Below, piece after piece: positions 21,231 to 29,097 of a stretch of 32,537 nt of DNA. Position numbers and translations under genes: made by a program. The DNA is from a virus. Numbering within the stretch: position 1 is the stretch's first letter; every line of letters begins with the position of its first letter. A model generated the notes under the pieces. It was not told the origin of the DNA. It saw only the letters and a program-made list of their open reading frames with translations, and did no database searches. The stretch spans positions 531-33,067 of the IMG/VR virus record IMGVR_UViG_3300030098_005530. One strand, 5' to 3'.

Positions 21231-22127
21231 ATGCCAGGCCCTCATCAAGATAATGGGGTACCTTGGACGATTAGTACACCTACAACTACTCCAAAAACTC
21301 CCGTAAGCACAGGAACACCTAATTTTGGACCACCAGGAACTGGTGGAAGTAATCAACCACCTCCACCTCCACCTCCAGAAGTAAATTTTGGATTAGGTGA
21401 TCCTCACGGAGGAGATAGAGAATATACTCCTATATATCCAGGTTTAGGGGAAAAAGGTGGTACGGAATATACCATGGAAGATGTTATGGGAGATTTAGCA
21501 TTAACACATGGATCACTTACAAATCCGGATGGTACACCAACTAAATACGGATTAAGTTATGCAGGAAAAACAGGACAATTAGGATCTGATCACACTTTAG
21601 GTTCATTTATTGCAGTTGATTCAAGTGGGAATCCTATACTTGATTCTCAAGGAAATCCTGTTTACACAAGTTTAGGTAAGCATATTCATGATGAAATGCA
21701 AGATGCAGGTTGGGTAGGACCAAATCAAAAAATACTTGGTCCTGATATGCCCGCACTTCAAGATTTTGTTCAAGGTCTTAGTTATGAAGATATTCACGGA
21801 ATGGAAGATGATTTTTGGCGTGATTATACTGCACCAGGCGGCGAAGGTGGATATGAAGATTATGGAAATTTACTAGATGATAGACGTGCGTGGCAAGAAC
21901 AATTATGGTATGGACCAAGACAATCACCCCAAAAAGATATACAAGAACAAGGATTTTTTGACACAATGGAAGCTGCATATCAACCAGACATTGAAGAAAC
22001 ATTAAAAAAAGGATTATACTCCAAAACTTTTATGCACCCAGGAGCAGGAATTTTGCCGTGGGGCATGGAGAAAAAATGGGCGACAGGACGTGCTAAAGGT
22101 GGTATAGTCAGTTTAGTAGGAGAATAG
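21231..22127 (+). CDS. Putative internal virion protein, 298 aa
   Basis: Starts two bases after the previous stop. The first 50 residues are Thr/Pro-rich with a seven-proline run, then a Gly-rich and acidic body with Trp and Tyr. It ends GRAKGGIVSLVGE. The same K-G-G-hydrophobic-V signature closes the 1202-residue protein (SKGGFVKQ). From memory, that tail occurs in many marine phage virion proteins, so it may be a targeting or processing tag. Otherwise unknown. Confidence 0.75.
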   Translation: MPGPHQDNGVPWTISTPTTTPKTPVSTGTPNFGPPGTGGSNQPPPPPPPEVNFGLGDPHGGDREYTPIYPGLGEKGGTEYTMEDVMGDLALTHGSLTNPDGTPTKYGLSYAGKTGQLGSDHTLGSFIAVDSSGNPILDSQGNPVYTSLGKHIHDEMQDAGWVGPNQKILGPDMPALQDFVQGLSYEDIHGMEDDFWRDYTAPGGEGGYEDYGNLLDDRRAWQEQLWYGPRQSPQKDIQEQGFFDTMEAAYQPDIEETLKKGLYSKTFMHPGAGILPWGMEKKWATGRAKGGIVSLVGE

Positions 22128-22128
22128 A

Positions 22129-22521
22129 ATGTTAAATTTATTATTAAAACCATTATTAGGGGTTGCAGGGCAAGCAGTTTCTGGCTTCGTGGAAACAAAG
22201 AAAGCGAAGGCACAATTGAAACTAACAGAAGTTCAAGCAGCAACTAAGTTAAAACAAGACCAGATCGCCGGAAAAGTGGCGTGGGAAGCATCAGCCGTAG
22301 ACCAAATGAAAGGGTCGTGGAAAGACGAACTAATTTTAATTTGCCTACTTGGGCCTGCAGTTTTAGTTTTTTTTCCAGGAATGACACATCATATTGAGGC
22401 TGGGTTTGTTGCACTGCAACAGCTTCCGGATTATTATAAACATCTTTTATACATCGCCTGCTCAGCTAGCTTCGGCATCAAGGCTGGAAAAGGTGCAATG
22501 GGATTATTAAAGAAAAAATGA
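22129..22521 (+). CDS. Putative holin, GTA 3TM-type, 130 aa
   Basis: Pattern as in the 3TM holin family known from gene transfer agents: a charged helix (KAKAQLKLTEVQAATKLKQD), then SWKDELILICLLGPAVLVFF as first sure span (about 63-82), then GFVALQQLPDYY and a last span LLYIACSASFGIKAGKG. The N-terminus (LLLKPLLGVAGQAVSGFV) may be a further membrane-associated helix, and the C-terminus is basic (LLKKK). Such proteins open the inner membrane at lysis. The stop overlaps the next ATG (ATGA), pairing it with another membrane protein. No endolysin gene lies next to it in this window. Confidence 0.65.
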   Translation: MLNLLLKPLLGVAGQAVSGFVETKKAKAQLKLTEVQAATKLKQDQIAGKVAWEASAVDQMKGSWKDELILICLLGPAVLVFFPGMTHHIEAGFVALQQLPDYYKHLLYIACSASFGIKAGKGAMGLLKKK

Positions 22522-22739
22522 TAACACCGGAGCGATTAACATCGTGGAGAATATTTCCACGTTTATTAATTACACTTTACGGATTTGCTTTTTATAGAAC
22601 AACCGAGTGGTTCATGGCGCTTCCTGACCCAACAAATGCACAATCTGCCTTTGTTTCTGTCATAGTAGGTGCAGGAGCAGCTTGGTTTGGTTTATATGTA
22701 GGTGGAACAAGGCAACATAAACCAGAAAGTAAAGAATAA
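22518..22739 (+). CDS. Two-span membrane protein, holin-like, 73 aa
   Basis: Two transmembrane segments (about 14-30 and 44-63) separated by the loop WFMALPDPTNAQ, with a polar tail. The conserved-looking string SWRIFPRLLITLYG and AAWFGLYVGG are, from memory, common in marine phages and usually unnamed. The ATGA overlap with the putative holin supports a joint role in lysis, either as second holin or antiholin. Confidence 0.7.
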   Translation: MITPERLTSWRIFPRLLITLYGFAFYRTTEWFMALPDPTNAQSAFVSVIVGAGAAWFGLYVGGTRQHKPESKE

Positions 22740-22740
22740 C

Positions 22741-22769
22741 TTGAAAAAATATAAAATTTAGTGTATAAT
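22741..22769 (+). promoter_or_regulatory. Near-consensus promoter, leaderless start
   Basis: TTGAAA (22741-22746), a 17-bp spacer and TATAAT (22764-22769). Transcription should start near 22776, only about two bases before the ATG at 22778, so the first gene would have almost no leader. It sits between the holin-like and co-chaperonin genes and could boost capsid-assembly genes. Confidence 0.7.
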
Positions 22770-22777
22770 TCGCACTA

Positions 22778-22969
22778 ATGAGAGATGAAAACGCTATTTA
22801 TATAATTCTGAAAAGAATTAGAGCGCGAAAAGAAGAGTTAAAAGAAATCATTTCAGCTGGATTACCTAGCTGGGATGAATACAACAAAACCGTAGGAGAG
22901 AATAAAGCCTACGCAATTATGGAACAGGAAATACAAGACCTGCAGAAAGACGAAGATGGAGATACCTAA
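22778..22969 (+). CDS. Small charged helical protein, 63 aa
   Basis: Follows the near-consensus promoter with virtually no leader or ribosome site, so translation may be leaderless. The sequence is two charged helices (IILKRIRARKEELKEII and KAYAIMEQEIQDLQKDE) joined by SAGLPSWDEYNKTVG, like a short coiled coil. Its end overlaps the co-chaperonin gene by 14 nt. I recall similar small ORFs in this position in marine phages, without a function. Confidence 0.65.
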   Translation: MRDENAIYIILKRIRARKEELKEIISAGLPSWDEYNKTVGENKAYAIMEQEIQDLQKDEDGDT

Positions 22970-23450
22970 AAGAAAGTTTGCTTTAGAAGAAAAAGACTTA
23001 GCAATTGAAGCAGATGAGAATAATAAAGTAGCAGAAGAAAAAGAAAATCGTTTTCTTAATAAATTACAAAAAGATGCTACTGATAATATAGAACATTTAC
23101 CAACAGAAAAAGTATTAGAACGTTTGCCAGATCCTACTGGATGGAGAATTTTAGTTCTTCCATACAAAGGTCAAGGTAAAACTAAAGGTGGAATTATACT
23201 AGCAGATGAAACAATTGAAGAAAGAAGTTATACAACAGTTACAGGATTAGTTCTTAAAGTTGGACCAGATGCTTATAGTGATAAAGAGAGATTTCCAAAT
23301 GGACCTTGGTGTAAGAAAAACGATTGGATTATATTTGGTCGTTATGCCGGATCCAGATTTGGAATAGAGGGTGGTGAAGTGAGGATATTAAATGATGACG
23401 AGATAATCGCTGTGGTAAAAGACCCAGAGGATATCTTGCAATATAAATAA
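22956..23450 (+). CDS. GroES-like co-chaperonin, 164 aa
   Basis: Residues about 60-158 follow the Cpn10 fold: GWRILVLPYKGQGKTKGGIILADE contains the GGI-hydrophobic-L mobile-loop signature (78-82) that contacts GroEL. The roof and core strands follow (TGLVLKVGPDAY, KKNDWIIFGRYAG, VRILNDDEIIAVV). A charged helical extension of about 55 residues precedes it, absent in host GroES. Like T4 gp31, it probably adapts host GroEL to fold the capsid protein. The scaffold and capsid genes follow within 2.2 kb, which supports that role. Confidence 0.85.
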   Translation: MEIPKRKFALEEKDLAIEADENNKVAEEKENRFLNKLQKDATDNIEHLPTEKVLERLPDPTGWRILVLPYKGQGKTKGGIILADETIEERSYTTVTGLVLKVGPDAYSDKERFPNGPWCKKNDWIIFGRYAGSRFGIEGGEVRILNDDEIIAVVKDPEDILQYK

Positions 23451-23463
23451 ACAGGAGTAAAAT

Positions 23464-24405
23464 ATGCCTGCAGAAACCACAATACAGACACAATCAGAGG
23501 CAGATGCTAAAATGGTTGACCTTCCTGCAGAAGGTAATTCTGTTGATGTTGAAATATCCGATAAAAAGGAAACAGTTATAGATACTTCTCCTAAAGAAGA
23601 AATAAAAGAGGAAGAAGTAAAAGTAGAGGAAACAGCATCTTCAGAAGAAATGGAAGATTACGGAAAAAAAGTACAATCCCGTATAGATAAATTAACAAAA
23701 AAATTACGAGAAGCTGAAAGACGTGAAAAAGCTGCAATTGATTTTGCGCAAGGTGTTCAAGGAGAAGCTGAACAATTAAAACAAAGATCTGCTTCTTTGG
23801 ACCGTGGATATATTGCTGAATATGAACAGCGTGTAAAAGCGGAAACTGAAGATACTAAAGCAAAACTTAAAACAGCTATGGATAATGGTGATGCGGATGC
23901 GGTTATAGCTGCACAGCAAGATCTTGCAAGATTAGCTGTTGAGTCAGAAAGAGCTAAAGCCACTATTGCACAACGTGAAAGAATGGCTAGAGCAGCACAA
24001 AGTCCTGCTGCACAGCAATATCAACAGCAACAAATGGCTCAACAACAGGTTCAACAAGCACCTCCACCACCTGATCCACAGGCTGAGGATTGGGCTGAAA
24101 AAAATGAGTGGTTTGGTAAAGATGAGCCTATGACTTTAACAGCATTCTCAATTCATAAGAATTTAGTTGACGAAGGTGTTGACCCATCGTCAAAAACATA
24201 CTATAATGAATTAGATAAACGAATGAAGGATAATTTTCCTCATAAGTTTCAAAGTTCAACGCCAACTCAAACGGTTGCTTCTGTAAATAGAGGTGGACCT
24301 GTTCAGGCGCGTAAAGGTACTGTGAGACTCACACCGTCACAAGTAGCCATAGCAAAAAAACTAGGTGTGCCACTAAGCGAATATGCGAAGTACGTGAAGG
24401 AGTAG
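23464..24405 (+). CDS. Capsid scaffolding protein, 313 aa
   Basis: Acidic N-terminus (Glu-rich to about 60), a long coiled coil (VQSRIDKLTKKLREAERREK...), a Gln/Pro-rich linker (QQQQMAQQQVQQAPPPP), then a conserved C-terminal part (WAEKNEWFGKDEPMTLTAFSIHKNLVDEG) and a basic helix-turn-helix-like end (LTPSQVAIAKKLGV) that could grip the capsid protein. This architecture and the position two genes ahead of the capsid gene are typical of phage scaffolds. A ribosome site (CAGGAG) lies before the start. Confidence 0.8.
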   Translation: MPAETTIQTQSEADAKMVDLPAEGNSVDVEISDKKETVIDTSPKEEIKEEEVKVEETASSEEMEDYGKKVQSRIDKLTKKLREAERREKAAIDFAQGVQGEAEQLKQRSASLDRGYIAEYEQRVKAETEDTKAKLKTAMDNGDADAVIAAQQDLARLAVESERAKATIAQRERMARAAQSPAAQQYQQQQMAQQQVQQAPPPPDPQAEDWAEKNEWFGKDEPMTLTAFSIHKNLVDEGVDPSSKTYYNELDKRMKDNFPHKFQSSTPTQTVASVNRGGPVQARKGTVRLTPSQVAIAKKLGVPLSEYAKYVKE

Positions 24406-24409
24406 GCAT

Positions 24410-24883
24410 ATGAATATTAAAAATATAAAAACAAATAAACTACCGTCACGCGAGTCCGAAACCCGATCTAAAACCGAGAGAAGGAAACCATGGGCTCCAC
24501 CGTCTCAGTTAGACGCACCACCTGCACCAGCTGGATTTGTCCATCGCTGGATAAGGGCCGAATCTGTAGGACAGATGGATCAAAAAAATGTATCCGCTAG
24601 ACTACGCGAAGGATGGGAATTTGTCAGAGCTGATGAATATCCAGACATTGAATGGCCTGCAATTGATTCAGGTAGATATACAGGTGTTATAGCTGTTGGG
24701 GGTTTAATGCTAGCAAGGATTCCAAAGGAGACCGTTAAAGAGCGTGAAAAATATTTTGCACAAGTAACGCAAGATAAAGATGACGCTGTTGCAAACGATC
24801 CACTTAAGGACCAACATCCTAGCATGCCTATCTCAAATGAGAGAAGCTCTCGCGTAACATTTGGTGGCGGTAAGAAGAACTAG
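24410..24883 (+). CDS. Conserved phage head-module protein, 157 aa
   Basis: Lies just after the scaffold. The basic N-terminus (SRESETRSKTERRKPWAPPS) looks disordered. The core (GFVHRWIRAESVGQMDQKNVSARLREGWEFVRADEYP) is, from memory, widely conserved next to capsid genes in marine and other podoviruses. The end is Gly/Lys-rich. A minor head or assembly protein is likely, with no proven role that I can name. Confidence 0.7.
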   Translation: MNIKNIKTNKLPSRESETRSKTERRKPWAPPSQLDAPPAPAGFVHRWIRAESVGQMDQKNVSARLREGWEFVRADEYPDIEWPAIDSGRYTGVIAVGGLMLARIPKETVKEREKYFAQVTQDKDDAVANDPLKDQHPSMPISNERSSRVTFGGGKKN

Positions 24884-24896
24884 TTTTTCTCCCCTT

Positions 24897-24940
24897 AAGT
24901 TACAAAAAATTTATACATTCATGGTGAATGTATATAACTT
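24897..24940. other. Stem-loop ahead of capsid genes
   Basis: TATACATTC (24912-24920) pairs perfectly with GAATGTATA (24926-24934), and outside it AAGTTA (24897-24902) pairs with TAACTT (24935-24940) across a one-sided 9-base bulge. The helix, 15 bp in all, sits in the leader of the capsid gene pair. An RNA-stability or processing element is likely. Confidence 0.55.
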
Positions 24941-24960
24941 ATTAACATGAGGATAAAATC

Positions 24961-25560
24961 ATGGCTAACATTGATGCGGCCTTTGGGTACAGACCTATTG
25001 GAGCAGTTGGCAGTGGCGTTAATAATGGGGGTACTACCCTCTACACTATCGAAGACAATTACAGCACATCTATTTTTAAAGGTGATCACGTAATGCAGTC
25101 TGGTGGTTATGTAATTGCTGGAACAGCTTCCGGCGCTACTAACCTTGGTGTTTTTAACGGTTGCTTCTATATTGATCCAACTAGTAAAAAACCTACATGG
25201 TCAAATTACTATGCTCAGACAAATGTAACCGCTACTGGTTCCATTTCTGGGTCAACTAATATCGATGCATACATCTATGATAATCCGTACACTCTTTTTG
25301 AGGCTCAATGTGATGGCACTATAGCTAAAACAGATATTGGTAAAAATACTGATTCTGTGCTTGGTACTTCTAGCACTGTTAACGGTCTGTCTGTGACAGA
25401 AATTGACAGTGGTTCTGAAGCTACTACAGCTGGCTTACAGGTCAAAATTATTGGGATTACAAAAGATCCAGAAAATGACGATGCTTCCAGTGCAAATGCA
25501 AACTGGTACGTAATGTGGAACGAACACGTTAAGTTAGGCACCGGCGTAACTGGTACGTAA
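24961..25560 (+). CDS. Putative capsid decoration protein, 199 aa
   Basis: Ribosome site GAGGA nine bases upstream. The protein is Gly/Ser/Thr-rich and beta-structured (AAFGYRPIGAVGSGVNNGG, TLYTIEDNYSTSIFKGDHVM), starts MANIDAAFG, and lies directly before the major capsid gene, separated by only 18 bases. This is the typical place of head-stabilising or decoration proteins. I recall MANIDAAFGFRP-type starts in marine phages labelled structural. Function is inferred from position. Confidence 0.7.
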   Translation: MANIDAAFGYRPIGAVGSGVNNGGTTLYTIEDNYSTSIFKGDHVMQSGGYVIAGTASGATNLGVFNGCFYIDPTSKKPTWSNYYAQTNVTATGSISGSTNIDAYIYDNPYTLFEAQCDGTIAKTDIGKNTDSVLGTSSTVNGLSVTEIDSGSEATTAGLQVKIIGITKDPENDDASSANANWYVMWNEHVKLGTGVTGT

Positions 25561-25578
25561 TAGTTAGGAGAAGGTAAA

Positions 25579-26484
25579 ATGGCAATTTCAAGAATGCAAT
25601 TGGTCAAAGAGCTCGAACCTGGCTTGAACGCTTTGTTCGGATTAGAGTATGACCGATACGAAAACCAGCACACAGAAATTTTCGATTCTGAAAGTTCTGA
25701 TCGTGCTTTCGAGGAAGAAGTAATGTTAGGTGGGTTTGGTAATGCAGAAGTAAAACCGGAAGGATCTGGTGTTGTATATGAATCAGCACAAGAAACTTTC
25801 ACTTCTCGTTATACTCACGAAACAATTGCTTTAGCTTTCTCATTAACTGAAGAAGCTGTAGAGGATAACCTTTACGACAAAATCAGTACTCGATACACAA
25901 AAGCATTGGCACGTTCAATGGCTAACACTAAACAGATTAAAGCTGCTAACGTTCTTAACAGAGCGTTTAACAGTTCTTATCTTGGTGGTGATGATAAGGA
26001 GCTTTGTGCTACTGATCACACTACTCTTGGTGCTGACCAAAAGAACGAATTGTCAACTGCTGCTGACTTAAACGAAACTTCGCTTGAGCAAGCAATGATC
26101 GATATTGCTGGTATGAAGGACGAAAGAGGAATGAAAATTGCTCTTCGTGGAATGAAAATGATCATTCCTGTAAATCTTCAATTTACAGCTGAAAGGTTGA
26201 TGAAATCTGCAGGTAGAGTAGGAACTGCTGATAATGATATCAACGCAATCAAATCAATGGGAATGGTTCCACAAGGATATGTGGTTAACAATTTCTTAAC
26301 TGATACTGATGCTTGGTTCATTAAAACAGATGCTCCTAATGGACTGAAAATGTTCACTAGAGCTCCTATTAGAACTGCTATGGAAGGCGACTTCGATACT
26401 GGAAACGTTAGATATAAAGCAAGAGAAAGATACAGCTTTGGCTGGTCTGACTGGCGTGGAATATTTGGCTCTCCAGGAGCTTAA
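25579..26484 (+). CDS. Major capsid protein, 301 aa
   Basis: Matches the Mu gpT-like major head subunit type (HK97 fold): MQLVKELEPGLNALFGLEYDRY, then EVMLGGFGNAEVKPEGSGVVYESAQETFTSRYTHETIALAF, FSLTEEAVEDNLYD and a C-terminus GNVRYKARERYSFGWSDWRGIFGSPG. The length fits. The gene follows a clear ribosome site (TTAGGAG) and ends in a strong stem-loop, and its codons are clean and regular, as expected for the most abundant product. There is no sign of an N-terminal propeptide, so a separate scaffold (23464) is consistent. Confidence 0.88.
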   Translation: MAISRMQLVKELEPGLNALFGLEYDRYENQHTEIFDSESSDRAFEEEVMLGGFGNAEVKPEGSGVVYESAQETFTSRYTHETIALAFSLTEEAVEDNLYDKISTRYTKALARSMANTKQIKAANVLNRAFNSSYLGGDDKELCATDHTTLGADQKNELSTAADLNETSLEQAMIDIAGMKDERGMKIALRGMKMIIPVNLQFTAERLMKSAGRVGTADNDINAIKSMGMVPQGYVVNNFLTDTDAWFIKTDAPNGLKMFTRAPIRTAMEGDFDTGNVRYKARERYSFGWSDWRGIFGSPGA

Positions 26485-26490
26485 TTAATT

Positions 26491-26517
26491 TAAGTGGGGG
26501 AATAATTCCCCCACTTA
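26491..26517. terminator. Strong stem-loop after the capsid gene
   Basis: TAAGTGGGGGAA and TTCCCCCACTTA form a perfect 12-bp stem with a TAA loop, seven bases past the capsid stop. No T-run follows, so it could be a partial terminator or a 3'-end block to RNA decay. A second inverted repeat ATATAGA/TCTATAT (26558-26564/26582-26588) lies before the next gene. Confidence 0.65.
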
Positions 26518-26604
26518 TCCTAGCATTAACTAGTTATACAGACTGGCTAGGCAGACGATATAGAGACTGTATGACGATAGGTCTATATGACCGAGGAGAA
26601 AATT

Positions 26605-27516
26605 ATGGCTAATACAAGTTTTGTGGGTCCGGTAAGATCCAAAAATAATTTTAAGCTATATAGTACTACTGCTTCAACAGGTGTTGAGCACGATAGAACT
26701 ATGGGTGATCCTGCAAAAGATGCAAGACGCTACTACTTAGAAGAATGGTTTTTACAAAGACCAGGACTTAATGCAGTAAATATTATTGACCCAGATGCTG
26801 ATAGTGCTTCTGCACTAGCGGCAACACAAGCGGCTAATAAAAATTTTGAAACATTAGGTACTAACATGACAACTGCTTTGACTACTTTCTCAGCTACACA
26901 CGGTGGTATTTTAATGACTACTGCTGGTGCTGACCAAGATCAAGCAATTCTTTTACCTCACTTAGATACTAACCAAACAGCTTGGAGTGGTACTAAATGG
27001 GGAACTGAAAACTCAGTAGAATGGGAATGTTCAATTTCCTTACCTGCACTTGATAACCAAAAAGTTTGGGCTGGTTTGAAGTTAACTAATGATCAATTAG
27101 TTGCAACTGATAACAACCAAATCTTTTTTAAGTATCAAACAGATGCTACTAACAGTGAAGCTTTTAGTGATTATAGCTATTGGCACTTAGTACACAGTAT
27201 TGGTGGAACTGACTACATCAGTCAAATTCCAGTTACTGTTGCGGCCGATACACCTTATCACTTGAAAATTTCTATTGGTAGTGATAGAAAAGCTACATGT
27301 TTCATAAATGGTGTACAGTACAATATTACTAGCACATCAGGTAGCACAGGTGGAACTGCAGTAACAGCAGTACAACCAGGTGTTGCAGCAGCTAAAACAG
27401 CGGCTTTAACTAATGATACGGATTTCATTCCATACATTGGTATTGAAGCAGGTGCGGCAGCAGCTGAAGCAATAAACGTACACTACACAGCAATTAGTAG
27501 AAACGTTTTTGAATAA
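26605..27516 (+). CDS. Virion structural protein, 303 aa
   Basis: The frame opens at 26587, but GAGGAG six bases before the ATG at 26605 (MANTSFVGPVRSKNNF) marks the true start. The body is beta-rich with Trp and Asn (WAGLKLTNDQLV, FFKYQTDATNSEAFSDYSYW, ISIGSDRKATCFINGVQY). It resembles the jelly-roll of concanavalin-like binding domains, which would suit a capsid-surface or decoration protein. The end is Ala-rich. Position after the capsid gene supports a head role. Confidence 0.7.
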   Translation: MANTSFVGPVRSKNNFKLYSTTASTGVEHDRTMGDPAKDARRYYLEEWFLQRPGLNAVNIIDPDADSASALAATQAANKNFETLGTNMTTALTTFSATHGGILMTTAGADQDQAILLPHLDTNQTAWSGTKWGTENSVEWECSISLPALDNQKVWAGLKLTNDQLVATDNNQIFFKYQTDATNSEAFSDYSYWHLVHSIGGTDYISQIPVTVAADTPYHLKISIGSDRKATCFINGVQYNITSTSGSTGGTAVTAVQPGVAAAKTAALTNDTDFIPYIGIEAGAAAAEAINVHYTAISRNVFE

Positions 27517-27532
27517 ACAACTTTAATGGAGC

Positions 27533-27548
27533 GGGGGTGAAAACCCCC
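27533..27548. other. GAAA-capped hairpin before a ribosome site
   Basis: GGGGGT-GAAA-ACCCCC forms a 6-bp stem with a GNRA tetraloop, and the flanking GGAG and CTCC can add pairs. It ends 11 bases before the GGAGG of the next gene. Probably an RNA-stability or partial termination element that adjusts the yield of the following genes. Confidence 0.55.
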
Positions 27549-27568
27549 TCTCTCCAACAGGAGGAAAA

Positions 27569-27985
27569 ATGGCAGACGCAGTAACAAGTCAAACATTATC
27601 AGATGGTGGTAAAACCGCTGTTATAAAACTTACAAATATATCCGATGGTACTGGAGAAAGTTCAGTGAAAAAAGTTGATGTATCAGCTTTAACTTCAGCA
27701 GCAGATGGTACAGCATGTTCACGAGTTCATATTGATCAAATATGGTATGATATTGGTGGTATGCGTGTAGCATTAGAATGGAATGCAACTTCAAATGTTG
27801 TTGCAGCAGTTCTAGGCGGAAGTGCGGCAGCAGGAAATGTTAGTGGACATATGGATTTTAGATCATTTGGTGGTCTTAAAAATAATGCTGGCAGTGGTAT
27901 TGATGGTGATATTGACTTAACAACTCATGGACATACTAACCATGATCATTACACTATAGTATTACAGTTAAGAAAAACATTCTAG
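27569..27985 (+). CDS. Unknown virion-module protein, 138 aa
   Basis: Preceded by AGGAGG. Beta-rich, Gly/Asn/Thr-rich (LSDGGKTAVIKLTNISDGTGES), with the segment VHIDQIWYDIGGMRVALEWNA and a His-rich patch (THGHTNHDHY). I recall proteins of this type in marine phages labelled structural, probably a small tail- or head-completion protein. No enzyme motif is present. Confidence 0.7.
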   Translation: MADAVTSQTLSDGGKTAVIKLTNISDGTGESSVKKVDVSALTSAADGTACSRVHIDQIWYDIGGMRVALEWNATSNVVAAVLGGSAAAGNVSGHMDFRSFGGLKNNAGSGIDGDIDLTTHGHTNHDHYTIVLQLRKTF

Positions 27986-27993
27986 AGGTTTAA

Positions 27994-28743
27994 ATGGCTT
28001 ATTCAGGCACTCAAACATTTAACCTCTCAATAGAGGAAATAATCCAAGAAGCGCATGAGCGTTGTCAATTACAAGTTGGCGATGGTTATGATTTAAAGAC
28101 AGCTAAACGTTCTTTAAATTTGATGTTTGCAGAGTGGGCAAATCGTGGTTTAAATTTATGGACCATAGAGTATGCAACGCAAACTCTAACAGCTGGTACA
28201 AATTATTATTCAATTGATCAAAAAGTAGTAGATATAGTAGATGCAGCAATAACAACTACTACTGGTGCTACATCTAATTTAGAAGGTGACAGCAACACAA
28301 CAGATGTTTCTATGAATAGAATTTCTAGAACTGAATATTTAAATTTATCTAAGAAAGAAAATTCATCTAGTGGTGACGGAAGACCTGTACAATTTGCTTT
28401 AATTCCAGGACAAGTTACTGTTGGAGGATCTTCTTCAACTGGTCGTCCTGAAAATGATATGACATTATTCTTATATCCAAGTCCGGATAAAGCTTACATA
28501 TTTAAATATTTTTATATTGGTAGAATACAAGATGCGGGGGATTATACTAATAATGCCGATGTACCTTTTTATTTTTTACCATGTTTGACTGCAGGCCTAG
28601 CTTACTATATAAGTTTAAAAAAAGCACCAATGTTAAGTGCAAACTTAAAAGCGGTGTATGATGAAGAATTTGAACGTGCTGCTGATAATGACCGCGAACG
28701 TGTGTCATTTAAGACAAAACCAGCACAAGCGTATATACCATAG
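27994..28743 (+). CDS. Putative head-tail adaptor, 249 aa
   Basis: The N-terminal helices (FNLSIEEIIQEAHERCQLQ, LKTAKRSLNLMFAEWANRG) followed by WTIEYATQTLTAGTNYYSID and a beta part recall gp4-like/neck adaptors of podoviruses (the P22 gp4 and T7 gp11 role). The C-terminal helix (LKAVYDEEFERAADNDRERVSF) fits such ring proteins. It would bind under the portal. The assignment is by pattern memory and position; the exact family is uncertain. Confidence 0.65.
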   Translation: MAYSGTQTFNLSIEEIIQEAHERCQLQVGDGYDLKTAKRSLNLMFAEWANRGLNLWTIEYATQTLTAGTNYYSIDQKVVDIVDAAITTTTGATSNLEGDSNTTDVSMNRISRTEYLNLSKKENSSSGDGRPVQFALIPGQVTVGGSSSTGRPENDMTLFLYPSPDKAYIFKYFYIGRIQDAGDYTNNADVPFYFLPCLTAGLAYYISLKKAPMLSANLKAVYDEEFERAADNDRERVSFKTKPAQAYIP

Positions 28744-28751
28744 GAGGGAAT

Positions 28752-28862
28752 ATGCCAGAATGTAAAATATGTGGACATGAGTGTCATTGTAGTAATGGTG
28801 GATCATGTTGCGGAGGACAATGTGGATGTGCAGATTGTCAATGTCAAAAGGAGGAAAAATGA
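28752..28862 (+). CDS. Metallothionein-like Cys-rich micro-protein, 36 aa
   Basis: AGGAGGG precedes the ATG, and the TGA overlaps the next ATG (ATGA), so this tiny ORF is very likely translated. Ten of 36 residues are Cys (4, 7, 11, 13, 19, 20, 24, 26, 29, 31), plus His 9 and 12, in the order CxxC-G-H-x-C-H-C, then CC, CxC and CxC. It also has many Gly but few large hydrophobics. This is the pattern of a metallothionein binding zinc, copper or cadmium by thiolate clusters. Its place between adaptor genes is odd for such a protein. It could buffer metals for the cell or form a metal-bound virion peptide. Confidence 0.7.
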   Translation: MPECKICGHECHCSNGGSCCGGQCGCADCQCQKEEK

Positions 28863-29092
28863 GTAATCCAAATTGGAATAAAGATTCTAACGCCGGAAGA
28901 AGTTCTAAAGGTGGAGTAAAAGGAAATTGGAGTGATAGAGGAACTATCTCAATTCCTAATGCTAGCCCTAAGGAAAAAGAAAAAGCTATTTCTATTGCTA
29001 AAGGAACTATTACAGGTTCTGCAAAAGGAATGGGTGCAGCTGCTAAAGGTGGAAAGTATCATTGGGCTGGATCAAAAGATTCTAAATGGTAG
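28859..29092 (+). CDS. Small basic Gly/Ser/Lys-rich protein, 77 aa
   Basis: The ATG at 28859 has a perfect AAGGAGG upstream and overlaps the metallothionein-like stop; the frame is open further upstream but that part reads over the other gene. The protein is basic and low in hydrophobics (WNKDSNAGRSSKGGVKGNW, GSAKGMGAAAKGGKYHW). It may bind nucleic acid or be a virion component. I recall similar small proteins in pelagiphages, with no function. Confidence 0.7.
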   Translation: MSNPNWNKDSNAGRSSKGGVKGNWSDRGTISIPNASPKEKEKAISIAKGTITGSAKGMGAAAKGGKYHWAGSKDSKW

Positions 29093-29097
29093 GATAA

